Part shown: positions 28,044 through 37,880 of the stretch, piece after piece | Layout: each line of letters starts with the position of its first letter | Numbering within the stretch: position 1 is the stretch's first letter | From: Pricia mediterranea | Lineage (GTDB): Bacteria > Bacteroidota > Bacteroidia > Flavobacteriales > Flavobacteriaceae | Assembly (NCBI RefSeq): GCF_032248455.1 | Contig: NZ_JAVTTP010000001.1 | Location: forward strand, 2,850,501 to 2,914,500 | DNA: 64,000 nucleotides | Direction: 5' to 3' | Notes under the pieces: generated by a model | Told to the model about the DNA's origin: nothing | What the model saw: the letters and a program-made list of their open reading frames with translations, nothing else | Database searches by the model: none | Translations under genes and position numbers: made by a program

Positions 28044-29501
28044 TCACTCCCTCCGCCCGTACACGATGCCCAAATCATTGTCCCGCACATTTTTTAGCTT
28101 CGTTTTGAGCCGGACCTGCATCTCCAAAACCACATCGGCATAGTGGGGGTTATGGGCGAGATTATTGTACTGTTGCGGGTCCGTTTCCATATCGAAGAGT
28201 TCCATGCCCGCCCCGGCATCCTCGTCATATTGAATGAAGGCCCATTTGTCGGTGCGGACCAAAAACGACCGACCGCCCTGGGTTACCGAAAAGGCCATAT
28301 CGCGCACTGTACGCTCCGGGTTGTCCAAGGTGGATGCAAGGCTCTTGCCCTGAAGGTTTTTGGAATAATCGAGTCCCGTCAGTTCTGCTATTGTCGGGTA
28401 CAGGTCTAACAGTTCAGCGAAAGATTCACAGGTCGCGGGTGCTTTCCCTGGCACTTTGATGATGAGGGGCACGCGAACGGATTCCTCGTGCAGGCTTACC
28501 TTCATCCAGAAACGGTGTTCGCCCAGATGGAAGCCGTGGTCGGAGGTGAAAATGACGATCGTATTGTCGGCGAGTCCTTCTTCCTTTAGGGTGTTCAGTA
28601 CCTTCCCGACCTGCGCGTCCATATAGGCCACCGAGGCGTAGTAGGCCGCTACGGCCTTCTTCTCATGCTCTTCAGACATTTGGGCGTTGACGCTGGTAAC
28701 GTAGTTGATGCCCCTTTCGGGGATGTCGTCCCAATCGTTTTCCACTTTCGGGGGCAAGACCGTCTGTTCATAGGGATAGGGTTTGAAATAGTCTTGGGGT
28801 GCTACGAAGGGCACGTGCGGCCGTACAAAACCGACCGCCAAAAAGAAGGGGTTATCTTTGTGCTTTCTGATCAGTTCCGATGCCTTTTCCGCCGTTTTTC
28901 CATCGGAATGCACGAGGTCGTCGCCCTTGGCCTTGACGATGGTCATCACATTGCCGCCTTTTCGCGGCAGGTCGCCGTAAGGATTGTTCTGTACCAGTTC
29001 GGCGACGCCCTCGGCCTTCCATTCTGGCCCGGGACTGTTAAAGCGTTCGGTCCAAGAGGCGGCATCGTCCTGGCCGTTCGATCCTGTTTCAATATCTATA
29101 GGGACGCCCATATGATAGATTTTGCCGACCCGTGCCGTGTAGTATCCGTTATCCTTAAAGAGCTGTGGCAGTGATTTTCGGGCAGGCCCCACCTGTTCCC
29201 TGCCGCTGACATATCCGTAGGTATTCGTGGCATTGGGATAATAGCCGAAAAGAAGTGAAGCCCTCGACGGCCCGCACACCGGATATTGGGAGTAGGCCCG
29301 AGAATACCGTGTGCCCTCGGCCGCCAATCCATCGATATTCGGGGTCCGGCTGACCGAATTCCCGTAGGAAGATACCGCAGTGGCCGTCAGGTCATCGGCG
29401 ATGATGAACAGTACGTTCGGTTTATCTTGGGATATATCCGATTGGCCCGATCCCCGAACCGCTAGAAGCATTATGAGAAATATGATTTTTGGTACCTTCA
29501 T
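28044..29501 (-). CDS. Sulfatase, iduronate-2-sulfatase-like, Cys-type
   Basis: The 485-residue product has a signal peptide, NVLFIIADDLTATAVSSYG at the metal site, and the active-site motif C76-G-P-S-R. The KIYHMG stretch, the ending FTSDHGFHLGEHRFWMK and KVSLHEESVRVPLI are typical of the iduronate-2-sulfatase branch of S1 sulfatases. It would act in the periplasm on a sulfated uronic acid or related residue; the exact substrate is not proven. It is divergent from the GH109-like gene and ends in a repeat tract. Confidence 0.92.
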   Translation of the reverse strand: MKVPKIIFLIMLLAVRGSGQSDISQDKPNVLFIIADDLTATAVSSYGNSVSRTPNIDGLAAEGTRYSRAYSQYPVCGPSRASLLFGYYPNATNTYGYVSGREQVGPARKSLPQLFKDNGYYTARVGKIYHMGVPIDIETGSNGQDDAASWTERFNSPGPEWKAEGVAELVQNNPYGDLPRKGGNVMTIVKAKGDDLVHSDGKTAEKASELIRKHKDNPFFLAVGFVRPHVPFVAPQDYFKPYPYEQTVLPPKVENDWDDIPERGINYVTSVNAQMSEEHEKKAVAAYYASVAYMDAQVGKVLNTLKEEGLADNTIVIFTSDHGFHLGEHRFWMKVSLHEESVRVPLIIKVPGKAPATCESFAELLDLYPTIAELTGLDYSKNLQGKSLASTLDNPERTVRDMAFSVTQGGRSFLVRTDKWAFIQYDEDAGAGMELFDMETDPQQYNNLAHNPHYADVVLEMQVRLKTKLKNVRDNDLGIVYGRRE

Positions 29502-29554
29502 TGTCAGAATTTAAGGGGTCGTCTTGGAATGGGGCATCCCTTTGGATTTTTGTC

Positions 29555-29562
29555 TATATTTG
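29555..29562 (+). promoter_or_regulatory. Candidate -7 box for the GH109-like/sulfatase unit
   Basis: TATATTTG matches TAnnTTTG exactly, 30 bases before the ATG at 29593. No matching -33 element at the usual spacing was seen. Confidence 0.4.
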
Positions 29563-29592
29563 ATTTACAATATAAAAATAAGAATCCACCCC

Positions 29593-30951
29593 ATGAATCG
29601 ACGCAGAACTTTTATCAAAAAAACGGCTTTGGCCGGTACGGCTATGGCGACTTTGCCCAACCTTTCTTTCGGGATTTCAAAGCTAGGAAAGCAGGACAAG
29701 TTGAACGTGGGAATGATCGGGGTCGGCTTAAGGGGCACCAACCACATGAACAATCTGTTGCAGCGGGACGATGTGAACATTGCCGCAATCGCCGACATCG
29801 ATGATGTGAGGGTCAAGATGGCCTTGGATGCGATATCCAAAGCGGGCGGGGGAAAACCCAAGACTTTCGGTAAGGACGAAAAAGACTACCTTAATTTATT
29901 GGCCCTTCCGGAAATCGATGCCGTACTCATCGCCACCCCTTGGCTTTGGCACACCCGCATGGCCGTAGATGCCATGCAGGCGGGTAAATATACGGGCCTC
30001 GAAGTATCCGCGGCCAATACCATGGAAGAATGTTGGGACCTGGTCAATACCCACGAGGAGACAGGCTCCCATCTCATGATCATGGAAAATGTCAACTATC
30101 GACGCGACGTGTTAGCGGTGTTGAACATGGTCAAACAGAACGTATTCGGCGAGATGCTTCATTACCGATGCGGGTATCAGCACGACCTCCGTGGGGTGTT
30201 GCTGAACGATGGTAAGGATGCCTACGGCAAGGGCGTGGAATTCGGGGAGAAGGGCATCTCGGAATCCAAGTGGCGCACCCAGCATTCGGTCTTGCGCAAT
30301 GCCGATGTGTATCCTACCCACGGTTTGGGACCTGTTGCCGAGATGGCGGACATCAACAGGGGAAACCGCTTCCTTTCCCTGACCTCCCATGCCACTAAGG
30401 CGAGGGGACTCCATAACTATATCGTAGAGCACGGCGGGAAAGATCATCCCAATGCGAAAGTCCGCTTTAAAATGGGCGATGTCATTACCAGTACCATTGA
30501 GACCGCCAACGGCGAGACCATTATTGTGACTCACGATACGACCCTTCCCCGACCCTATTCCCTCGGCTTCCGCGTTCAAGGCACCAAAGGTCTTTGGGAA
30601 GTGGACGGTAACCGGATTTATGTCGAGGGAAAATCGGAACCCCACAAATGGGAGGATGCCGACCCCTGGCTAAAAAAATACGACCATCCACTTTGGCAAA
30701 AATATGGAGAGCATGCCCTCGGAGCGGGGCACGGGGGAATGGACTTCTTTGTCGACCACGCCTTTGTCGAATCGGCCAAGCTCAATGTTGCTCCCCCGAT
30801 GGACGCCTACGACGCCGCGGCCTGGAGTGCCGTAACCCCCTTGTCGGAAGCATCCATCGCCAACAATGGCGAACCCCAGGATTTTCCTGATTTTACCAGG
30901 GGCAACTGGATAAAAAGAAAGCCGTACGATTGGATGAAGGATACCTATTAA
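29593..30951 (+). CDS. GH109-like Gfo/Idh/MocA protein with Tat signal (1)
   Basis: The ATG at 29593 starts MNRRRTFIKKTALAGTAMA, a twin-arginine signal; the longer reading lacks any reason to be used. The 452-residue product has the Rossmann motif GMIGVGLRGTNHM, ATPWLWHTRMAVDAMQAGKY, EVSAANTMEECWDLV, MIMENVNYRRDVL, YPTHGLGPVAEMADINRGNRF and HDTTLPRPYSLGFRVQGT. These match the NAD-dependent glycosidase family GH109, which includes alpha-N-acetylgalactosaminidases that keep a bound NAD. Folded export by Tat fits cofactor retention. Substrate may differ from GalNAc. A sulfatase follows after 58 bases and is probably co-transcribed. Confidence 0.86.
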   Translation: MNRRRTFIKKTALAGTAMATLPNLSFGISKLGKQDKLNVGMIGVGLRGTNHMNNLLQRDDVNIAAIADIDDVRVKMALDAISKAGGGKPKTFGKDEKDYLNLLALPEIDAVLIATPWLWHTRMAVDAMQAGKYTGLEVSAANTMEECWDLVNTHEETGSHLMIMENVNYRRDVLAVLNMVKQNVFGEMLHYRCGYQHDLRGVLLNDGKDAYGKGVEFGEKGISESKWRTQHSVLRNADVYPTHGLGPVAEMADINRGNRFLSLTSHATKARGLHNYIVEHGGKDHPNAKVRFKMGDVITSTIETANGETIIVTHDTTLPRPYSLGFRVQGTKGLWEVDGNRIYVEGKSEPHKWEDADPWLKKYDHPLWQKYGEHALGAGHGGMDFFVDHAFVESAKLNVAPPMDAYDAAAWSAVTPLSEASIANNGEPQDFPDFTRGNWIKRKPYDWMKDTY

Positions 30952-31009
30952 GGTGGAACCTATCTAGAATAAAAGGCGCTTCCCTAATACCCATAACTGA
31001 AACTGAGCG

Positions 31010-32587
31010 ATGCGAAAATTTTGGACCACTGCACACCTGCGATTCCCATATGCGGCAATCATTATACTTTTTTTGATTTCCGGATGCCAATCCAAGGAAA
31101 AACAAAAACAGACCGAGAAAGAGGAGCCCCAACCCCCGAACATCGTCATCATCTACGCCGACGATCTGGGTTATGGCGAGCTGGGCGCCTACGGGGCCAC
31201 CGAACTCGAGACCCCGAATCTGGACAGGCTCGCGAACGGCGGCATGCGCTTTACCAACGGGTATGCCTCCTCGGCGACCTGTACCCCGAGCCGCTACGCG
31301 CTGCTGACGGGCACCTACCCCTGGCGGAACAAAAGCGCCAAGATCCTTCCGGGCACGGCACCGCTGATCATCGATACGGCGCAGATGACGATTCCGAAAA
31401 TGTTGAAACAGCAGGGCTACAGGACGGGAATCGTCGGAAAATGGCATCTGGGACTGGGCGACGGGAACGTCAACTGGAACGAACGCATCGCCCCCGGCCC
31501 CAACGAGGTCGGCTTCGACCGGAGCTATATCATGGCGGCCACGCAGGACCGGGTGCCGACCGTTTACATCCAAAACGGCGAGGTGGTCAACCTGGATCCC
31601 GACGACCCCATACAGGTCGATTACGCAAAGAATTTCGAGGGGCAGCCCACGGGCAAGGACAATCCCGGGATGCTGAAGATGAAATGGCACCACGGGCACA
31701 ATAACAGCATCGTGAACGGCATTCCCCGCATCGGCTTTATGAAGGGCGGGGAATCGGCGAAGTGGGTAGACGAGGACATGGCCGACACCTTTCTGGCCGA
31801 GGCCCAAAAGTACGTAACGGCGGAGAAGGAGGGACCCTTCTTTTTGTACTACGCCCTGCAGCAGCCGCACGTACCGCGCACCCCGCATCCCCGGTTCGTC
31901 GGGGCATCGGGCATGGGCCCTAGGGGCGACGTGATCGTGGAGGCCGATCATATGGTCGGCGAGTTCATAAATACCCTGGAGAACGGGGGACTGCTGGAAA
32001 ACACCCTGATCATCTTCTCCAGTGACAACGGTCCCGTGCTGAACGACGGCTACTACGACGATGCCGTTGAGAAGTTGGGTGGCCACGAACCGGCGGGACC
32101 TTTGCGGGGCGGAAAGTACAGCCTGTTCGAGGCCGGAACCCGGGTGCCGTTCATCACCTATTGGAAGGGCCGTATCGAGCCCGGGGTGTCCGGTGCCCTG
32201 GTCTCCCAGCTGGACCTGCTCGGTTCCCTGGCCGACCTGGTGGGCAGCGACGTAGAAGGGGAGGACAGCAAGGGTCTGTTGGACGTTTTCCTAGGGAAAT
32301 CCGACGAGGGCCGGGAGCAGGTCGTGCTGGAGGCCACCGGCCGCACGGCCTTCCGGCAGGGCGATTGGGCCATGATCCCGCCCTACGACGGCCGTGCGGT
32401 CAATACGTTCGTGAACATCGAACTGGGCAACGCGGACGACTACCAGCTCTACAACCTCAAGGACGACCTCGGCCAGCAGAAGAACTTGGCGGAATCCAAT
32501 CCCGAAAAATTAAAGGAAATGATCGCTGCCTACCGAGCGGTTCGCGGAGAGGGGGCCGAACAGGTGGAGGAACTGGAGCTGAAGTAA
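31010..32587 (+). CDS. Sulfatase lipoprotein, Cys-type, unusually GC-rich
   Basis: The 525-residue product has lipobox ISGC (Cys26), NIVIIYADDLGYGELGAYG, and active-site motif C91-T-P-S-R. GIVGKWHLGLGDG, FSSDNGPVLNDGYYDD and EAGTRVPFITYW follow the arylsulfatase pattern. The gene's base composition differs from its neighbours: two sampled 60-base lines are 65-67% GC, against about 50% in the upstream gene. This also produces long meaningless open frames on the other strand. Recent acquisition from a GC-richer donor is a plausible explanation. It is probably transcribed with the upstream GH109-like gene. Confidence 0.93.
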   Translation: MRKFWTTAHLRFPYAAIIILFLISGCQSKEKQKQTEKEEPQPPNIVIIYADDLGYGELGAYGATELETPNLDRLANGGMRFTNGYASSATCTPSRYALLTGTYPWRNKSAKILPGTAPLIIDTAQMTIPKMLKQQGYRTGIVGKWHLGLGDGNVNWNERIAPGPNEVGFDRSYIMAATQDRVPTVYIQNGEVVNLDPDDPIQVDYAKNFEGQPTGKDNPGMLKMKWHHGHNNSIVNGIPRIGFMKGGESAKWVDEDMADTFLAEAQKYVTAEKEGPFFLYYALQQPHVPRTPHPRFVGASGMGPRGDVIVEADHMVGEFINTLENGGLLENTLIIFSSDNGPVLNDGYYDDAVEKLGGHEPAGPLRGGKYSLFEAGTRVPFITYWKGRIEPGVSGALVSQLDLLGSLADLVGSDVEGEDSKGLLDVFLGKSDEGREQVVLEATGRTAFRQGDWAMIPPYDGRAVNTFVNIELGNADDYQLYNLKDDLGQQKNLAESNPEKLKEMIAAYRAVRGEGAEQVEELELK

Positions 32588-32895
32588 AATTTAATAGCTC
32601 TATACTAAGATCAGCCGCAAAAAGGTGGTGACTTCTATTTACGTAGTAATCCCTGCATGGCTCAAGCAACAACCATCCGACCAAAAAGTAATGCAAATCA
32701 GGATAATTTCGACTTTTCAAGGGTTAGAATAAGAGAAAATTGCCGAATTATATAGGGCGCAATTCCGAAAATTAACAGTCAAAGGCAAAAAAATAGTACT
32801 ATTTGAAATTTTAGAGGTGTTCTCCGGATACTATTCATTTTACTTTTGGGATTGATAGGAACACAGATTTATATTGAAACCAATCCCAGCACATC
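32588..32895. other. 308-base spacer before SusC/SusD pair 2
   Basis: No gene is seen. The last 130 bases are AT-rich and carry the TACTTTTG promoter-like box at 32841-32848. Nothing else is recognisable. Confidence 0.4.
32841..32848 (+). promoter_or_regulatory. Candidate -7 box for SusC/SusD pair 2
   Basis: TACTTTTG matches TAnnTTTG exactly and lies 47 bases before the ATG of the susC-like gene. Confidence 0.4.
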
Positions 32896-35800
32896 ATGAA
32901 TATTACATTTTTATTAAAAAAACAGTATTGGTGTTTAGTAATCTTAGTTTTTTATAGCTCATCTTATGGGAATCCGATTTTCAGTAACGAGCGCCCAACG
33001 AGCCCCACACTGCTCTATAACGAAGGTCGTCTGCAAGATCAGACCATCACAGGTATGGTTCTTGACGGAAACGACCAGCCCTTGCCCGGTGCAAGTATCG
33101 TTGAAAAAGGCACGTCGAACGGAACCCAGACCGATTTCGATGGGAACTTTGAGCTGCAGGTAACGGACGAAAATGCAGTATTGGTCATTTCCTATATCGG
33201 ATTTGCCACCCAGGAAATTCCACTTTCGGGACAGACATCCATAACAGTATCCTTACAGGAAGATGCTGCCAATCTCGATGAGGTCGTGGTCATCGGTTAT
33301 GGTACCCAGAAAAAAAGTGACCTTACCGGTGCTGTCGGATCTGTTAAGTCCGAAGAACTGGCCGAAAGACCTGCAGCCTCTATGAACCAAGCCATGGCCG
33401 GAAAAGTTTCCGGGGTGAACGTAACCTCGGGTTCAGGGCGGCCTGGAGGGAGAACCGTGGTTCGAATTAGAGGAAATACTTCCGTAAGTATTGCCAATAC
33501 GCCGCTCTATGTGGTCGATGGGGTAATACTTAATTCCGTTAGCCTTCCCAATGGTAGCACACCTATCGACTACATGAACCCCAATGACATTGAGTCTATT
33601 GAAGTTTTAAAAGACGCTTCCGCTACCGCCATTTACGGCGCAAGGGGTGCGAACGGGGTCATATTGGTCAGTACTAAACGAGGTACTTCGGCCGGTGGCC
33701 GCGTTAATTACGATGTAGATTTTAGTCTTGGCACGCTACCCAAAAAGCTGGAATTGTTGAATTCCGAAGAGTTTTTGAGGGTTGAGGAAATTGCGTATGC
33801 GAACGCCGAAAAATATGACCCGGCCGGATGGGCTGGAGGGGCCTATACCGATCCTCGAACAAAACGGACCGACCCACGTTTATTCGATGCCGAGGGCAAC
33901 CCGCTTTACAATACCGATTGGCAAGATGAGGCCATAAGGGCCTCTTTCTCCCAAAACCACCAACTTTCTTTTACAGGAGGAAACGAGAAGGGTACTTATG
34001 GCCTGTTTATGGGCTTTCGTGACGAAGAGGGTCTAATCGTTGAGTCTTGGTTGAAACGCTATTCGGGTAGATTTACCATGGATACCGACATCAATGACTG
34101 GTTGAAAGTCGGGGGTAGTTTAAGTTATAACGATCAAAACGAAAAGCAGATCGACCAGCTTGGCGGCGGGGGCATAACCACCATGCGCCAGGTATTTGAA
34201 GCTTTGCCTATTATCCCAGTCCGTTATGCCGACGGAAGCTGGGGCTCCAATATCGATTATCCTGGCATGGAAGGGGGCGGTAGTCCGGTTGCAGTAGCCA
34301 ATGACCGCAGGTATTTCCTTAAGACCCAAACCGTTTTGGGGAACTTCTATAGTAATATTGCCCTTCATAAAAACTTGCAATTGCGGACCACTATCGGGGC
34401 CAATATCATCAATCAGAGAAATGATTATTACGGAGGTCGGGACCTAAGGTATATTGCAAGGCCGGACGGTGCGGCATATGTCGACAACTCCCGGTACAAC
34501 TCATGGCAGTTTGAAAACTATTTGACCTATAACAAAGATTTTAATAGTGATAACTCGTTAACGGCCATGTTAGGACTTTCTTGGCAGCATATAGATGAAT
34601 TCGAATCAAGAGCATCTACTAGAGGTTTTGCCGATGACTTTTATGGCTTTAACAACCTTGGGGCCGGATCCAACCCACAGACCCCGACCTCCAGCAGAGT
34701 TGCTTACGGACTCAATTCTTATTTTGGCCGGGTCAATTACAGCTATAAGAATAAATATCTCTTGACCTTGACCGGAAGGGCCGACGGTTCTTCGAAATTC
34801 GGTCCCGAAAATCAATTTGCGTTTTTCCCGTCGGCGGCATTGGCATGGCGGGTTTCAGGGGAAGATTTTCTATCCCAGAACGAAACGATATCCAATTTAA
34901 AACTGCGAGCCAGCTACGGGGCAACGGGTAACTCAGAAATTCCTGCATATAGGGCCTTGGCGGGACTACAAAGTGGCACTGTAATCTTTGCGGGTGACCG
35001 TGCCCCTTACACTGTTCCACAGCGTATGGCCAATCCCGATCTGCGATGGGAGAAAACCGAGCAGGTAGATGTCGGACTTGAACTGGGTCTTCTCAACAAC
35101 CGAATTGCCCTAGAGGTCGATCTGTACCGAAAATTGACTTCGGACATGCTGCTCGATGCGCCTGTTCCCGCTACAAGTGGCTTTACCAATGTATATAGAA
35201 ACGTGGGCAGTATGGAGAACAAAGGGGTTGAAGTTAGCTTGAACACCATCAATATTGACAATGAGCTTTTTGGATGGAGCAGTAATTTCAATATTTCCAT
35301 CAATAAGAACGAAGTAACCGCGCTATCCGGGGGTTCCGATATCTTTTTGGGCTCTACGCTTATTCGAGTCGGGGAACCCGTGAGTACCTTCTACGGATAT
35401 ATCGACGAGGGTACCTGGAATACGGATGAAGCCGATCAAGCTGCTATTTATGATAGGCTGCCAGGTGATATCAAATACCGTGACCTTAACGATGATGGAG
35501 CAATCAACAGCGATGACCGGGCTATAATCGGAAAAGGTATTCCAGATGGTTTCGGAACTTTTTCCAATACGTTTAGATATGGTAACCTTGAGCTTCTGGT
35601 CGACCTACAGTTCCAGTACGGCAATAGTGTGATGTACCGTGACGAACACTCGGCCGAAGATCGTCAAACTATCGCGAACAGTTTCAAAACGGTCTTAAAT
35701 GCTTGGACTCCGGACAATCAAGATACCCATATCGCCCAAATTAGGCCGATTGCCGCTGGTTATGATACCCATAACGATTCCGGGAAATTGAAAGATGCAT

Positions 35801-36039
35801 CGTTCTTAAGAGGTCGAAATCTCATGCTGTCCTATAATTTTAAACCTGAATTGGTCAAGCGCCTGCATTTAAACCGTCTTAGATTATATACTTCGGTGCA
35901 AAATTTCTTTGTAGTCACAGATTATCCGGGGTACGACCCTGAAAGTTCCAATGGCGGCGGCACCTTCGATCAGGGCTTCTCTCTATATGACTATCCAAGA
36001 CCACGTACTTTTGTGCTCGGTTTAAATGTGGGACTATAA
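32896..36039 (+). CDS. SusC/RagA-family TonB-dependent outer-membrane transporter 2
   Basis: The 1047-residue product has an N-terminal signal segment (YWCLVILVFYSSSYG), a carboxypeptidase-regulatory-like domain (about 50-125: ITGMVLDGNDQPLPGASI, FDGNFELQV), DEVVVIGYGTQKKSDLTGAV, a TonB plug (GKVSGVNV, VVRIRGNTSV, VVDGVIL, VLKDASATAIYGARGANGVI) and a barrel ending RTFVLGLNVGL. It is a separate lineage from SusC 1 at the sequence level. With the following SusD-like protein it forms a second outer-membrane glycan importer, so the region can take up two distinct oligosaccharide types or sizes. Confidence 0.95.
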   Translation: MNITFLLKKQYWCLVILVFYSSSYGNPIFSNERPTSPTLLYNEGRLQDQTITGMVLDGNDQPLPGASIVEKGTSNGTQTDFDGNFELQVTDENAVLVISYIGFATQEIPLSGQTSITVSLQEDAANLDEVVVIGYGTQKKSDLTGAVGSVKSEELAERPAASMNQAMAGKVSGVNVTSGSGRPGGRTVVRIRGNTSVSIANTPLYVVDGVILNSVSLPNGSTPIDYMNPNDIESIEVLKDASATAIYGARGANGVILVSTKRGTSAGGRVNYDVDFSLGTLPKKLELLNSEEFLRVEEIAYANAEKYDPAGWAGGAYTDPRTKRTDPRLFDAEGNPLYNTDWQDEAIRASFSQNHQLSFTGGNEKGTYGLFMGFRDEEGLIVESWLKRYSGRFTMDTDINDWLKVGGSLSYNDQNEKQIDQLGGGGITTMRQVFEALPIIPVRYADGSWGSNIDYPGMEGGGSPVAVANDRRYFLKTQTVLGNFYSNIALHKNLQLRTTIGANIINQRNDYYGGRDLRYIARPDGAAYVDNSRYNSWQFENYLTYNKDFNSDNSLTAMLGLSWQHIDEFESRASTRGFADDFYGFNNLGAGSNPQTPTSSRVAYGLNSYFGRVNYSYKNKYLLTLTGRADGSSKFGPENQFAFFPSAALAWRVSGEDFLSQNETISNLKLRASYGATGNSEIPAYRALAGLQSGTVIFAGDRAPYTVPQRMANPDLRWEKTEQVDVGLELGLLNNRIALEVDLYRKLTSDMLLDAPVPATSGFTNVYRNVGSMENKGVEVSLNTINIDNELFGWSSNFNISINKNEVTALSGGSDIFLGSTLIRVGEPVSTFYGYIDEGTWNTDEADQAAIYDRLPGDIKYRDLNDDGAINSDDRAIIGKGIPDGFGTFSNTFRYGNLELLVDLQFQYGNSVMYRDEHSAEDRQTIANSFKTVLNAWTPDNQDTHIAQIRPIAAGYDTHNDSGKLKDASFLRGRNLMLSYNFKPELVKRLHLNRLRLYTSVQNFFVVTDYPGYDPESSNGGGTFDQGFSLYDYPRPRTFVLGLNVGL

Positions 36040-36058
36040 CAACAAAAAATATAAAAAC

Positions 36059-37564
36059 ATGAATACCTATAGATTTTCTATAAAAACTATCGCGATCATG
36101 ACAATAGTGTCATGCACCTTGGCCTGTAGTGATTTTCTAGATGAAGAAGACGCCTCTAACTTTACTACCGACACCTATTTTACCAGTGCCGAACATGCAG
36201 AAAGTGCGGTCAATGGTATCTATGAACCACTGATCCCCATTACAAATAGTGGCTTTGGAGGGGGCACCTGGTTAATGCTCGAATTTGCAACTGGCTTGGC
36301 CAATACTGCCCTAGGACAGGCAACGAATATTTATCTGGTAAAGGATTTGATCAATAATTCGGATAATGGATACGGCGAAAGTTTCTGGAACGAATATTAT
36401 ACAGGTATTTCCAGAGCCAATCTAGCGATTGAAAAAATTCCGGAAATAAATATGGACGAGACCGCAAAACAGAACTATTTGGCGGAAGCCAAGTTCTTTC
36501 GGGCATATTATTATTTCGGATTGGTACGGATGTTCGGCAATATTCCCATTATAACAGATCCGATCGACCTGAATTCTGAGCAATTATATCCGGAGCAAGC
36601 GGACCCCGCAGCAGTTTACGATTTAATTATCGCTGATTTGACAGAAGCTGAAAATTCAAGCCTACCCTGGAGGGATGAAGCGGGAAGGGTATCCATGGGA
36701 GCTATAAAAACACTTTTGGCCGATGTGTATTTAACCTCGGCTGGCTATCCCCTTCAGCAAACCGAAAATTACCAGCTTGCCGCCGCTAAGGCCAAAGAGG
36801 TCATTGATTCGGGAGAGTTTCGTTTGTTCGATAGCTATGATGAACTTCACGATCCCGCTACCAAGAACACAGGAGAATACATTTTCATGACCCAATTTGC
36901 GGCCAATATCCAATCAGGGAACTGGCAACCTGCAATACTGCCCTACAACTTGGGAATTTCGGCCTATTCCGCCCAGACCGGCGGTATCTTTTCGACCAAT
37001 GAGTTTGCCGACTCCTATGAGGTTGGCGATAAAAGGGCCGAAGAAAAGCAGTTTTATTTCACTAGCTATTCGTTAGAGGCGGATCGAAGCGACAGTACCA
37101 ACTTGGGAGCTCCTTATATATTTAAACTTTTTGATATTCAAGCGAATGAAGAGAGTGCCCAATCGGATTTAAACTGGGGTATATATCGGTATGCCGACGT
37201 TTTATTGATGTACGCAGAAGCTTTGAACGAAGCTGAAGGTCCGACAGTAGAAGCGTACAATGCCGTTAATCTGATCAGGCAACGCGCAGAACTTAATGAT
37301 TTGACGGGCCTTTCACAGGACGCTTTCAGGGAAGCGGTACGAATCGAGCAAGTGCATGAATTAAGCTTTGAAAATAAGACCTGGTACGATATGGCCAGAT
37401 GGAGAAAAGCCTATGATCCGGAGACCAATGAATTGAAGGATTTCGTAGGGCACACTTTCACCTATCTGCCCAACAAAGCGCTTACGGAACGGGAACTGTT
37501 GTTTCCGATTCCGACATCTGAAATGCAGAACAATCCTAATCTGGTACAGAATATGGGGTATTAA
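36059..37564 (+). CDS. SusD/RagB-family surface glycan-binding lipoprotein 2
   Basis: The ATG at 36059 starts MNTYRFSIKTIAIMTIVSCT with lipobox LAC (Cys23) followed by SDFLDEEDAS; the longer reading overlaps the SusC gene and lacks a signal. The 501-residue product shows the SusD pattern: YLAEAKFFRAYYYFGLVRMFGNIPI, YRYADVLLMYAEALNEAEGPT, NLIRQRAELNDLTGLS and FENKTWYDMARWRKAYDP. It lies 19 bases after SusC 2 and forms its lid. Confidence 0.95.
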   Translation: MNTYRFSIKTIAIMTIVSCTLACSDFLDEEDASNFTTDTYFTSAEHAESAVNGIYEPLIPITNSGFGGGTWLMLEFATGLANTALGQATNIYLVKDLINNSDNGYGESFWNEYYTGISRANLAIEKIPEINMDETAKQNYLAEAKFFRAYYYFGLVRMFGNIPIITDPIDLNSEQLYPEQADPAAVYDLIIADLTEAENSSLPWRDEAGRVSMGAIKTLLADVYLTSAGYPLQQTENYQLAAAKAKEVIDSGEFRLFDSYDELHDPATKNTGEYIFMTQFAANIQSGNWQPAILPYNLGISAYSAQTGGIFSTNEFADSYEVGDKRAEEKQFYFTSYSLEADRSDSTNLGAPYIFKLFDIQANEESAQSDLNWGIYRYADVLLMYAEALNEAEGPTVEAYNAVNLIRQRAELNDLTGLSQDAFREAVRIEQVHELSFENKTWYDMARWRKAYDPETNELKDFVGHTFTYLPNKALTERELLFPIPTSEMQNNPNLVQNMGY

Positions 37565-37733
37565 ATGAGCGTTTTAAATGCTGTTTATTATTTTGGCTCT
37601 ACCATTATTTCTGTGAAAACAGTTGTTATTGAGTTTGACCAAAAGATGAAAGGAGGAGGGAACAAAGAAAATAAAGGACACATGGATATTTTCAGTCATA
37701 GGTCTGCCATTTCGGATGTTCCGGAAAATGTAT

Positions 37734-37760
37734 TCGTCTTTCTTCCTTGCTCTTTCCGTC
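37734..37760 (-). repeat. Purine-rich dispersed repeat, copy 3
   Basis: Read on the minus strand, it begins GACGGAAAGAGCAAGG and ends AAAGACGA, matching 26 of 27 bases of the copy at 17466-17492, which lies about 20 kb away. Confidence 0.6.
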
Positions 37761-37845
37761 TTTTTTCCATTGGTGATAGCTTCCGATTGCCGAGGGAATC
37801 CTGAAATTTCCCACAAAGTTCAGGGTAGAACCTTATCTTTTAATG

Positions 37846-37880
37846 CCCGCCCGGTCACAGGCGGGTGTTTCCCTTTTTTT
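37846..37880 (+). terminator. Intrinsic terminator downstream of SusC/SusD pair 2
   Basis: CCCGCC (37846-37851) pairs with GGCGGG (37860-37865) around an 8-base loop, followed by TGTTTCCCTTTTTTT. This is a classical stem plus U-rich tail, about 280 bases after the SusD 2 stop. Confidence 0.55.

Noticed and set aside
30893-32086. A 397-codon open frame on the minus strand opposite the GC-rich sulfatase
   Set aside because: It lies almost wholly inside a confidently identified sulfatase, shows no domain pattern, and long antisense frames are expected in GC-rich coding DNA.
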